NCBI GenBank assembly: GCA_018873245.2 | Contig: JAEMBT020000007.1 | Coordinates: forward strand, 7,471,129 to 7,535,128 | Length of the DNA: 64,000 bases | Reading direction: 5' to 3' | DNA from: Archegozetes longisetosus | Lineage: Eukaryota; Arthropoda; Arachnida; Sarcoptiformes; Trhypochthoniidae | Shown: piece by piece, positions 53,048 through 62,809 of the stretch | How positions within the stretch are numbered: position 1 is the first letter of the stretch | Layout of the letters: every line of letters begins with the position of its first letter | The notes under the pieces: generated by a model | What the model saw: only the letters and a program-made list of their open reading frames with translations | The model's database searches: none | Told to the model about the DNA's origin: nothing | Made by a program: the position numbers and the translations under genes

Positions 53048-56000
53048 ATGCTAACGAATACTTCTAAGAATAATTCGGCTGTTTTGCCATCACTGAAGCG
53101 ATGCAGTGAAGGATCATTAAAGGGGACAACCACTGCCGAAGTATTAATTCTCAAAATTGCAGAAATAGTTTGAGCAGAAGTACTAAATTGAATTTGATTT
53201 TTGTAGATTTCTCCCAAGCGAGAAGAAGGCTTAACATTTCGTCTTGTGATGGCTGGAGCGGCAGCATTCCTGACGAATTCATTTCCATCTGGCTTTAATT
53301 TAGGAGTAGTTAATACACCTCAAGAAGTAAGTCAAGACTAACGATATCTCGCAGTAATTAGATTGCATATTTTAGCTAAAGTTTGAGTTGCACAATATTA
53401 ACAACTGAAGGACTCTCTTATTTACTGTCACACATTTTCTGGTCAATGGCTTGTCATCCCAATAAACGTTATTTGAAATAGGGATAAAGCCATTTATTTT
53501 TCTTATCTAAAAGATAACTTAATCTTTTTGAAGGAACAATCGTTTTGTGAGAAATGTTTATTATTTCTTTCCAGAAATCCTTAAATTATTGTTTAGTTGC
53601 ACCGCAACCGCTATGTTTTAGTTTGCTCACAAGTTAATCGCAATACCAGAAGAATACCAGAAGGCGCATAGCTGTAGCCAGCGGGAGGCTTATACTCCCC
53701 AGAGATATTTCCAAGTTCAATCATAGATCTATAATGAAAATGAAATATTGCAAAAACTTTGATACTGTTTTTATTTGATGCATCAATCAATTGCTTATCT
53801 TTAAGCGTTAAAGAAAAGTTTGATAACAAATTAACGGATACTTTTATGGCAGTTAGCGATTATCATCTGAAATGCTCGCATTTCGTTTCAAACTTTGGTT
53901 CCCTCCTGCTATTACAACAAAAGCATAGCTACAGCAGTGCACAAATATTTACAAGAAGTCGAGACATACACTGACTTGTCATCAAAATCCAGTTCCTTAT
54001 GCTTCATAACTTAAGATTAAATATCTTACTCTGAGACCAAAGTTATTAAATAACAATCAATATTACAATTACTCTGACAACCAACGAACTGATTATATTG
54101 ATGCACAATTTTCCAGAAGTGTAGAATTACTTCAAACCAAATTAATCACATGAAGGAGAAATATGAATAGATATAATTTAATACGATTTCAGAATAATCA
54201 CAAACTTATTTAATTTGATTTTGTAATAAAACACGTATGTTATACAGTGGTCAAGGGTACTGAGGGCCCAAGGGGTAAGACCAAGGGGCAAGGCTACAAA
54301 AGCAACTCCAATTTAAACCTCTCGCTAACTTGACGTAAAAAGTTGTATATTTGCGAGTATGAAACTTTCTTAATTCGTTGTAATAATCGCTACAAAATAA
54401 AGTAAAAATAGATTATGGTTGATGTTTAAAACTATTAAAAAATAGATTTTAGTCGAAAAGGTATATATTCAATCATAATTAATATGGTTTGTGCGCTCTA
54501 ACCCAAAGTTTCTATTTTCGTGACTGGTATCATATGAATTATTAGTTAAATGGTACTTTGAATTTCAGGTACTAAAAGAATTTTGTAACCACACACTAAC
54601 AAGAAATGGGATAGAACTGTCAAAAGACCACTTAGACCTTTTGTGGTCAGTTGCAGTATCTCTGCTATTAGTCGGGGCAATAATAGGTTCAGCATTTACT
54701 GGATTTTTAGCTGACAGATTGGGCAGGTATACAAATCAATTCTTAATGAGCAAACAAATAAATTAATTAGTTATTATTACCTTTTTTTTAATGAAGAAAG
54801 CGATTAATTTTGCTGAACAGTTGCATTGGTTTGATAGGTATTTGCTTATTCCCGATTTCTAAAGCCATGTCACATGTCTCTATTTTCCTGATCGGTCGCT
54901 TTGTATCTGGTGTTCACACCGGTATGTTTGCTATTGTCAATTAAAACAGATATGATTATCTTTAGATTGAAATGAGTCTATTTTTCAATTTGTAAGATCA
55001 ATAAAATGTCTAATTGATGCATTTTCTAATTTAAGGCATAGCATCGAGTATTGTGCCGATGTATTTGATGGAAATATCTCCCGAAAATATTAAAGGTGCG
55101 ATGGGAGCAGTTCATATGTCAGGCCTTACTGGGGGTTTACTCGTAGCACAAGTTTTAGGCTTAAAAGAAATTTTAGGTAATCAAAAAATATCTTATTATC
55201 TATAAAATACTAATGTGAACTGATCCTCACAAATAGGCTCAGATCAATGTTGGCAAATACTGTTCTCATTAAATGCTGTTTTCATTGTATTGGGACTGAT
55301 CGCGCTTTATGTTTGTCCGGAAAGTCCAGTATATCTATTTGTCTTGAAAGGCAAGGAAGAAAAGGCTATAACAGGTATGACTCAATTATTTTCAACTGTT
55401 TCCTCTCCTGCATCTAATTCTCGACTCAAATTTGCGTTAGCTCTGAAATGCTTCAGAAACTTGTCAGTGGCTCAGTTGGAGACTGACATCACAACCATGA
55501 AAGTTGAACATAAAGCTCAAGAAAGTAATAATTTGAGTTTGATGTCTTTATTGAAAAGAAGAGACTTTAGAATGAATCTGTTTATCGTATGCGTTTTGCA
55601 TGCGGGACAACAACTAGTAGGAATTAATGCTGTCTTTTATTACTCAACAATGACATTCAAAAGTATTGGTCTCAATGAAAATCAAAGTCAATATGGAAGC
55701 ATTGCTGCTGCAGCTGTTAACGCAATCATGGGATTTGTTTCAATACATTTGATTAAAAAGTATAGGAGGAAAGTCTTACTGCTTATCAGTACTGTTGGAA
55801 CTGTTCTCTGTTTAGTCGTCTTGACTTTCAGTATGACTTTTAAGGTATGTCGACATAGTTTGAGAAATTTAAAGTTATAGCCAAACCTGTCTAACTTGAA
55901 CATGTAGTTAAATGGTTTTAAAATATCAATAACAATTAAACCACCTATTTCTATAGCACTTTTACATTCTTTTTCAAAACTACTTAAGTTAATGTGAGGT

Positions 56001-56575
56001 TTTACTATACAGTAAAACTTCTCTAATTCTTACATGCAGTTTAATACTTTTGAAAATCACTAAATAAATGCATAAATCATCGAGACATTTTCATTGATTT
56101 TTAAAACTACTTCATGCGTGTTCAAGTTAGACAGATTTAACTGATTCACAAGTGTGAACACTGAATATATTTTAGGACATCTCTTGGATGCCATTCGTGA
56201 CAATCGCATCAATTATGTTATATGTGGGCATATTTGGAGTAGGTTTGGGTCCAGTCCCATACATGATTGGTGGTGACCTTTTCGAGAAGGGAACTTTAAG
56301 TATAGGACTGAGTTGTGGTTGTATTTCCAATTGGTTCTCCAACTTTCTAATTGGTAAATATATTTGTCTTAAACCACTTGAAATACTGATTAAAACTACA
56401 AAAATGATTTTGATTGATAGCTATAGCATTTCCATCACTGGCTCACTACTTAAACCAATATGTATTCATAATTTTCATTACTTGTGGTGTTTTGATTGGC
56501 TTGATAGTATTCTTCAAATTGCCCAACACTAACAACAAGAGTGAACACTTCCAAACAGATTGTGATATTAGTTAA
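53048..56575 (+). CDS. Facilitative sugar transporter (GLUT/SLC2A family)
   Basis: This major-facilitator membrane protein should have 12 helices and move glucose or a related hexose across the plasma membrane. Nine exons: 53048-53140, 53207-53326, 54569-54726, 54797-54921, 55036-55176, 55237-55374, 55441-55844, 56176-56353 and 56421-56575, about 503 aa. Helix 1 lies in exon 2. Family motifs are DRLGRKR in the loop after helix 2, GRFVSG in helix 4, CPESPVYL after helix 6, QQLVGINAVFYYS in helix 7 (near residue 314) and GPVPYMIGGDLF in helix 10 (near 418). The last replaces the usual Trp of PIPWF with Tyr and Glu of AELF with Asp. The Arg normally found just after that motif is not obvious. 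The ATG at 53048 gives a 31-residue cytoplasmic N-terminus in phase with exon 2. Intron 2 is 1.24 kb and intron 7 contains a MITE. AATAAA signals lie about 100-195 bp after the stop codon. Which GLUT it is, and its substrate, cannot be settled. Confidence 0.92.
54241..54300. other. G-rich block in transporter intron 2
   Basis: This block (about 55% G+C) starts TACAGTGGTCAAGGGTACTG and holds two AAGGGGYAAG units. The TA-CAGTGG start resembles a Tc1/mariner terminus, so it may be a transposon fragment; no partner end was found. Confidence 0.35.
55375..55440 (+). other. 66-nt in-frame, stop-free intron of the transporter
   Basis: The segment starts ACAG|GTATGA and ends GCGTTAG|C. It is 22 codons long with no stop, so it could be read through. 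Removing it joins EKAIT to ALKCFRNL, restoring the normal GLUT spacing after PESP. Its size matches the other short introns here, so I treat it as spliced. Confidence 0.7.
55879..56143. mobile_element. MITE-like inverted-repeat element in transporter intron 7 (family D)
   Basis: The left end contains AAACCTGTCTAACTTGAACA. The right end is its near reverse complement, TGTTCAAGTTAGACAGATTT, so about 20 bp pair with one or two mismatches. The outer right end reads AACTG, that is CAGTT reverse-complemented, a pogo-like terminus. TA lies before the left end, but the right flank is AT, so the target site is not clean. A further internal TACAGTAAAACTTCTCTAAT may be a nested end. Confidence 0.55.
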
Positions 56576-57307
56576 AACTCTCTATTCACACACTGTTATT
56601 ACTTGTTATAAATATTTTAATTTTATCATAATTAAGCAAATTAATTGTGATTGTTAGATAATTTTCTAATTTAATAAATTTTTTATGTAATGAAATTAAA
56701 ATTTGCTTGAATTGTAAGTAGTTTTTATAATTTTTAATAAACGTTTTTAATAATTTTTAACTTTAATAAACTAAACAAATTTCGCTGAGCTTTGCTACAA
56801 GTTTGTAAACCTAGCGTAAGTTTAATTCTGAAGCTTTCAATTTTCAATACTAGTTTATATTCGATCAATTTAAAATTTGTTGCAATGCCAACATTTTTTT
56901 GTTATCGTAATATCACAACTTCAGATTTAATTCTTAATTATTTTAAGCAAGAGAGGAAATTGCAATTGGAGTTAAGTTGAAATAGATACGCATCTTAGGG
57001 AGGATGGTATGGCAATGGTGTGCTTCAGCTGACCATGCATCATTGTAGTGTCCTCAACTCTACTTACGTGTTAATCAGCTTTCAATTTCAGGTCAACTTA
57101 ATTTCAGTAACATTAAGTCAAAATATAGGTACTTAAAGACAATCAAAAGTTAATAAAAGGACTAGCGATCGTTCCAACAAGTCTCAAGGGCTCTAACATA
57201 GTTATGAGTATATCAATTATCATTTATGTACAGCCCGTAAAATGAAATCATTCAATGTTTACTGTTTTTGAAAGTAAGTTTGAAATAGAGTTTAAATTTG
57301 ATTGAAG
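56576..57307. other. Spacer between GLUT and TELO2
   Basis: The left part is the GLUT 3' UTR, with several AATAAA sites between about 56,671 and 56,770. The right part is the TELO2 promoter and 5' UTR. A richer patch of about 80 bp (56,988-57,070), with GGAGGATGGTATGGCAATGG and a weak hairpin, stands out against the AT-rich background. It may be a core promoter or unknown RNA. Confidence 0.45.
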
Positions 57308-59752
57308 ATGAGTCAAATAAATAATGATTTGTCATCAAAAGAGTCATCAATTGAAGCCATAAAGGAGACCAATCGATTGATTGAATCGTTAAATCCAAAC
57401 TGTTTTAATAACATTGAAGAAGAAAAGCAATTTGACTCATATTTTCTAAAGCCAGACATTGATATATTTCTAGCACTTGTCCAAAACTTTAGTCTTTTAA
57501 AAGAAAACAGTTACAAACGAAACAAATTGTTATCATTAATAACTAATTATATCTACAACGATGTATTCAACTCATTGCTATTACAAACATGTCAATTGGC
57601 TGCAAATGAATTACAAATAATTGGTCATAAATTGGAAACAATTATTGTGTCACTTCCAGAGATTGTAGCCAATAACATGCAATCAATTAATAGAAACAGA
57701 TTTGATCGCGATTTATATTTCAGAACAATTATTCATGTTTTGTATTTGTGTGTTGTTCAAGTCTATCAATTAATAAATAGTGAAATCGATTGTTCGCTTC
57801 AGTTCTTGTCATCACTCATGGGTCGCATCGCTTTTAATGGCTTCTCAATTATTGTTTGGAACCAGTTGTTGACTAAACTAATAGATAATTGTGAAAATGA
57901 CTTCATTTGGCGTCGAATTGCTTATCGACTAATTGTTTCAACACAAAAAGAACAGTACTTGGAAGTAATTATGAGAACTATATTTTGTTTAGCACCTAAT
58001 TATCAAACTATTGTTTGGATTATTGGTAAAAGTGTTGAAACGAATCCTAAAACCAAATTCTTAGTGGTTAACAAATTTTTACTAATTAATCAGTTTGAAA
58101 GTGATCTCATTTTAACCAATGTTTTTGGTTATTTAAGCACTAATTCATTGAAGCTGTTTTTCGAAGCCTATCATAACTTATTGAATGCTTGGAGTAATTC
58201 AAGTGCTATTAAATATCGCAGTCATTCACAACATCTGTATCTTTCTCGAGGTCTTATGATTGGTGCCAGATTTCTGAAAAATATAGATTTCAGTGAGCAT
58301 GAAGCTGCTTTTCGAAAATTAACGATGAATGGCATTGAGGTACACCTGAAAAATAGTCAAACAGACATTAGAAATATTGGTCTAACTGTTGGGCAAACTT
58401 TAATCACTTTATTTTCTCCTGACTCTCAAAAAATCAATTTTGAAATTGAAGAAAATGATCAAATCAAACATCTAAACGACTTATATAACAATCAAAATCA
58501 AGATATTCAACAAATTGTTGAACAAGAAATGGAAGAGAATTCAGAAGCAACTGAAGCGGTTTCGGAAGAAAATAAAGAAACTGAAAACAAAGCAGACTTA
58601 GACAGCGATGATGATGATGATCTGATACCATACGATATGTCAAATGATACCCCTGTAGGAGAGGCCAAAAAGCCAATATATTTACGTGATTGTATGCAAG
58701 GATTAGTCGATTACGAAAACCCGGAATGGGTGCGATCGTGTCTTCAAAATGCAGAACAAATTATTCGATCGAATAGTGATTCAGTAAATGAGGTGGCTGT
58801 CGAATTCGCTCAGATATTGCTGAAGTTAGAAGATAACTGTGCTGTTCCTGACTTTATCGGTTTAAGGCTCAGAGCAATGGTTGCACTTTGCGTTTGTTCG
58901 CCAAAATCAGTGGCTCATTATCTGAGTTCGCAGTTTTATGAACAAAATCATACAATACGTCAGAGACTGGATGTTTTAGAAGTATTGATGTGTGCGAGTC
59001 AAGAACTTTCGAGTAATACCCAAAAAGTAAATAAATCCGACGTCAACCAGCTTTCTCTGGTTCAGAATGAAGTCAGAATTGCGGAAACTCATTGGACAGA
59101 AGTTGTTAGGAATAGAATCGATGCGAAAACTAGAACTTTAGCTCATAAGACAAAAAGTCCGAATGAGAACAGTTTTGTTAATAGATTTGCGCAATTTGCC
59201 GGATATTTCTTTTTTCCTCTAATGAAAAACGTTTCTGGAACTGAAATTAAGTTTGATTTGTTAGAAGAAGATCATTACGTATTCGGACGTTTGCTCTATA
59301 CTCTCGGAGTAATCATTAGGAATGTTTCCTTAACCCCAATCGCTAAACAAATGGGAAAGGAATTGATTCAATTTATTCTCACTTTTAGATATCACTGCGA
59401 AGTGTATGTATTTTTCTGCAATTTTAGGTCAAATTTATTTTTATTGATCCTTTTTATGACAGGTATGTGAGAGAAGCGATTATTTTTGATTTTTGTATGA
59501 TTTTAGTAAGTGTCCCACCGATTCATTTGATTAACGAAATGTCAGTACAACTGGTTGAGTTCCAGCTTTGGCTCAAAGGTTTGTCATTTCTAGCCTATAA
59601 ATATTTGCATAGTTTTAAAATTGTTTGTCTTCATTAATATAGATATCACCGAAAAAGATTCCAATTCTCAATGTGTTCAAAAGGCTTTCACTGCTTTACG
59701 TCTTCTTAAAGAAATAGCTAATGAAATGCCGCTCTCATTGAATAGTAGATAG
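57308..59752 (+). CDS. TELO2: Telomere length regulation protein TEL2 homolog
   Basis: TELO2 is part of the TTT complex (TELO2-TTI1-TTI2), which with HSP90 and R2TP matures PIKK kinases such as mTOR, ATM, ATR and DNA-PKcs. Exons 57308-59403, 59463-59578 and 59643-59752 give about 773 aa, against 837 in human. The N-terminal helical repeats fill the first 400 residues. An acidic linker follows near residues 405-445 with the run DLDSDDDDDLIPYDMSND. The conserved C-terminal helical domain then starts PIYLRDCMQGLVDYENPEWV. The DSDDD motif corresponds to the CK2 site that, in human, is bound by PIH1D1 of R2TP. The ATG at 57308 is used; the frame is open slightly further upstream but without ATG. 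The exon 1 donor (GT|GTATGT) is required to continue into YVREAIIFDF. The last two exons complete the helical end. The identification is strong. Confidence 0.94.
58601..58615 (+). other. TELO2: TELO2 DSDDD phospho-motif
   Basis: These codons encode Asp-Ser-Asp-Asp-Asp near residue 433. In human TELO2 the equivalent DSDDE site is phosphorylated by CK2 and docks the PIH1D1 subunit of R2TP. Retention here suggests the same link. Confidence 0.7.
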
Positions 59753-60339
59753 CTATTAATCGAAATCTTGAATAAGTTTTGTGTACAATTACATATTTAT
59801 TTAGTTTTACACACAAAAATTAGAGTTGTTAACAAAATGAGAGACATTCAACACTTTGAGGCAACTTTTGTTGAGGTTAATATTTACAAAAAGAAACATT
59901 TGTTTTGTAAAATTATTAAATTGACTACATATTCAATATAGTATATCTAATTTAACAGAACTCTATCATTATTTATATCAAATATACTTTAAAATAGTTT
60001 AATGACTTGAGACATAGTTTTAAATACTTGAAATTTTCGATATAAAATGATCGAAATTATTTGCTCACTGTTCAGACTACTAGTAAGATTAAGCACAATC
60101 TCACTGAATATAACCGGTAATGGAATACAAACAGGAGAATAAATCGTTTTATAATATCTAAAATAAATATGACGTTTATATTACTTATTTGTAAAAGTTT
60201 AAAAATGCCAACAAATATGCAGACGCTATGAAAGATTGAATCTTATAAGAGCAGTATTGGGTATAATATTGATTAGATTTAAATGTTTAATACTTTATAA
60301 GATGTTCGATCGGGAATCGAAAACAAATTATAGGTATAG
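59753..60339. other. Convergent 3' flanks of TELO2 and UCK
   Basis: About 590 bp between converging stop codons. It is AT-rich and holds no recognisable gene. No clear AATAAA lies right after the distal UCK stop codon on the minus strand. Confidence 0.5.
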
Positions 60340-60524
60340 TTAATGTGGTCGCGGACCAGTGCTTGGCGAACCCGCAGATATACTCCTAGTGACCAAATCC
60401 CTCGACCTCCTGAATTGATCCATTTGTGCCTGAAGATTAGGTGGAGGTGACAACGGACTTGAAGAACGTATTCGAGGATTGAGGAGTAAATCCTTTATTG
60501 TTTGAACGATCAAATCAATGGCAA
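60340..60524 (-). other. UCK: UCK distal alternative terminal exon
   Basis: After the acceptor CTTCTTGTAG this 185-nt exon enters in phase 1 and encodes [16 protein letters not shown] Ser/Pro/Arg-rich tail of about 45 residues follows, ending GPRPH. Its first 15 residues resemble human UCK2 (VAINLIVQHIQDIL) better than the proximal exon does, so it may be the ancestral form. Confidence 0.85.
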
Positions 60525-62185
60525 CTACAAGAAGTTAATGCAGAACTAATACTTATTTTAATAACTGAAGTAAATACTAATTAAGACTGAAAAATAATAC
60601 ATAGAGATTCGTAAAAAACGCAAATTTAAATCATAATTAAATTTTAAGGTAAGAAATACTAGAAAACCCACACAAGACTTATAAAAATTTTTTCGAAAAT
60701 CACTGATTGGAAAAGTTTAGCTGATTATAATTAATTAGAAAATCACAGTATATTTCATGGCACATTAATTGAAAATAGCATTTAAACCGACATAAAGCAA
60801 GCAATTCTATCGACCTATCGGCTGACTACAAGAATCGGGGAATGATCTCTTCGGTCTCTGATGGCTTTAGACTTTGCGTTAGAGGCGAAGGTCGACTCCT
60901 TAGTCTTTTCTCCATTTTTACATGACTGAAGCGAACAATAATCAAACAAGTTTTCAATGTGGTTCACTATCAAATCTACTGCAACTGAAATAAACAAACA
61001 AATCTTTAAAATCAGATCTACAATTTTAACTTTTTAAGTCTTGTAGAGAGCCGATAGTGAGCACTAACGTAATTACTATCATTTAATCGTTAAACTTAAT
61101 TTAGACATAATCTAGTCTATGATAAGTTGGACAATACCTCCGTTATCAGCTCCGCGAGGAATTATCACGTCCGCGTACTTCTTAGTCTATCAAATGTAAA
61201 TATTATAACAAATATTTTGAATATATCATCGGGTCAGCTCTATGAACCCCTATCTCTAAATGAAATAACATTAGAGACAGGGCTCTATAGCACTCACTCA
61301 ATCTAATAAGTTGGTAAATACTCACAGGTTGGCAAAACTCTTCGAAGGCAGGCTTAACAAACTTTGTGTATTGATTCAATACATTCTCCAAATCTCGATT
61401 TCGTTCTTTAACATCGCGTAGAACTGAATTGTCAATCAGTTAGAAAATTAATACTAATAAAAGATTATTCATAACTGAGAGTATAGTTTAATGCATACCA
61501 CGTCTCGATAGTCTTGTGTCCGAATCTGTGTCAACGAACAGCTTCATATGGAAGAGTTCCCGAATTTCTGGAAAGTAGAAAAGGAGTATTCCTTCAAATA
61601 GAACAACATCTGCGGGATACACAGTTTGTTCAGAGCTTTCGCTAAAATCGGAGAGAACATTTCATAGGAGTTTAAGATTTCGATTGAAGTATAAGTGATA
61701 AACGTTTAGTTTAATATGAATTATAGTCTAGAGACATACACGGTATGTTCTTTAAAATTATATTTGGGCACTGAAACCACTTTGCCAGCAAGAATATCTT
61801 TCAAAGTGCTGAGCATTAGCGCCTCGTCAAAGGCCGACGGGTGATCAAAATCGAAGTTTCCTTTAAAGGCAAGCGCTCTCTCTTCTGGTGAGAGTTGGCG
61901 ATAGAAGCTATCTTGCGATATGCAAACGACCCTTCGCTCTCTATTGACCACGCTATCCTGACCTAATTTCTCCATAATCTTCGAGCATACTGTAGACTTG
62001 TTTACGGAAAGAACATATAATGTTTTCAATAGTTTGAGTCAAAATCAAGTATTAGTGAAAAAGAGCCATAACAATAGTCTTGTTCTTACCTTTCCCGAAG
62101 CTGTGCCACCGGCTACTCCTATTATGAATGGCGTCTTATTCAGAGAATAAGTTCTCGAATTATCTTCATTAAGGGATGCGGCCAT
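60340..62185 (-). CDS. UCK: Uridine-cytidine kinase
   Basis: This enzyme phosphorylates uridine and cytidine to UMP and CMP in the pyrimidine salvage pathway. Common exons are 62185-62090, 61996-61740, 61641-61499, 61423-61326 and 61186-61138. They join to one of two last exons: 60984-60815 (total 270 aa) or 60524-60340 (275 aa). Human UCK1 and UCK2 have 277 and 261. The P-loop GGTASGKST (residues 26-34) is split by the first intron. Next come the substrate-binding region [24 protein letters not shown], the core strand [13 protein letters not shown], the [13 protein letters not shown] lid region, [13 protein letters not shown] and [14 protein letters not shown]. All catalytic motifs are intact. 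UCK1 and UCK2 cannot be distinguished. Reading phase agrees at every junction, including both alternative ends. The gene converges on TELO2. Confidence 0.94.
60815..60984 (-). other. UCK: UCK proximal alternative terminal exon
   Basis: After the acceptor TTTATTTCAG this 170-nt exon enters in the same phase 1 and encodes [18 protein letters not shown] different polar tail with Lys, Arg and Ser follows, ending ILVVSR. It replaces the same helix as the distal exon. An ATTAAA on the minus strand near 60,557-60,562 could allow polyadenylation before the distal exon. Confidence 0.85.
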
Positions 62186-62435
62186 TATTTAGTCAATTCA
62201 ACCAATTGCGGTTTGAATCGATTACAAAATTTCAAGTAATACGATATCTATCCACTTATGAGAGCTTTGACGGCATTGCGATTATATTCCTTTGGAATTC
62301 AATCGTAGAACATGTTCTTAAGTCAAATCTACTCAAGAGGTGACACCACAAGCTGACAAGCGTTCAAGCTAAACTTTCAAAGTTATACAAACTTCTTTTA
62401 TGGATAGCTTTTCAACTAACTATTAATGTTAACAC

Positions 62436-62512
62436 TTGTCGCATAACTTTTGACAATTTTGCATAACTTCCATACTTTTGTGTACTTTTGTAAACTTTGC
62501 ATAACTTTTATT
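62436..62512. repeat. GCATAACTTTT-type degenerate repeats
   Basis: GCATAACTT occurs three times, with related units CATACTTTTG, TGTACTTTTG and TAAACTTTGC between them. It lies about 250-330 bp upstream of the UCK start codon. Confidence 0.65.
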
Positions 62513-62712
62513 GATTTGTTCAAAATAATAAGTTGAATGCTTAATTTGTAGTTTTGGATTGAGTTATTACGATCATTTTCTCCCTGCTATTACTCTAACT
62601 CAATAGTCGTAACTTTTCTTTATAACAACCATTGTTTTTAGATTACGTCTCATTTTACATTCAAACAATAAGGTTTCAATATATTTTTGACTTGAGATTA
62701 AGCTTTTTTCAT

Positions 62713-62809
62713 ACGCCCAAACCCGCTTATACTGAACTCGCCTATGATGGATCACCACTTATAGTGAATGCTTTTGGCTGCACTAATCACAACAAAGGAT
62801 TTGAGTGTG
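62713..62809. mobile_element. Decayed copy of MITE family A
   Basis: The segment contains AACCCGCTTATACTG, then CTTATAGTGAATGCTTTTGG and CTGCAC, and ends GGATTTGAGTGTG. Each block matches the 8,321-8,490 element in order, with substitutions and a large internal deletion. The terminal repeats are degraded. Confidence 0.6.

Noticed and set aside
53005..53217. Minus-strand frame opposite transporter exon 1
   Set aside because: Antisense to the assigned exon 1, which joins exon 2 in phase and gives a sensible N-terminus; the antisense frame does not connect to anything.
55688..55903. Minus-strand frame opposite transporter exon 7
   Set aside because: Antisense shadow of membrane-helix codons; no independent evidence.
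58464..58676. Minus-strand frame opposite the acidic linker of TELO2
   Set aside because: It is the antisense shadow of a conserved coding exon (GAT codons read as ATC and ATG).
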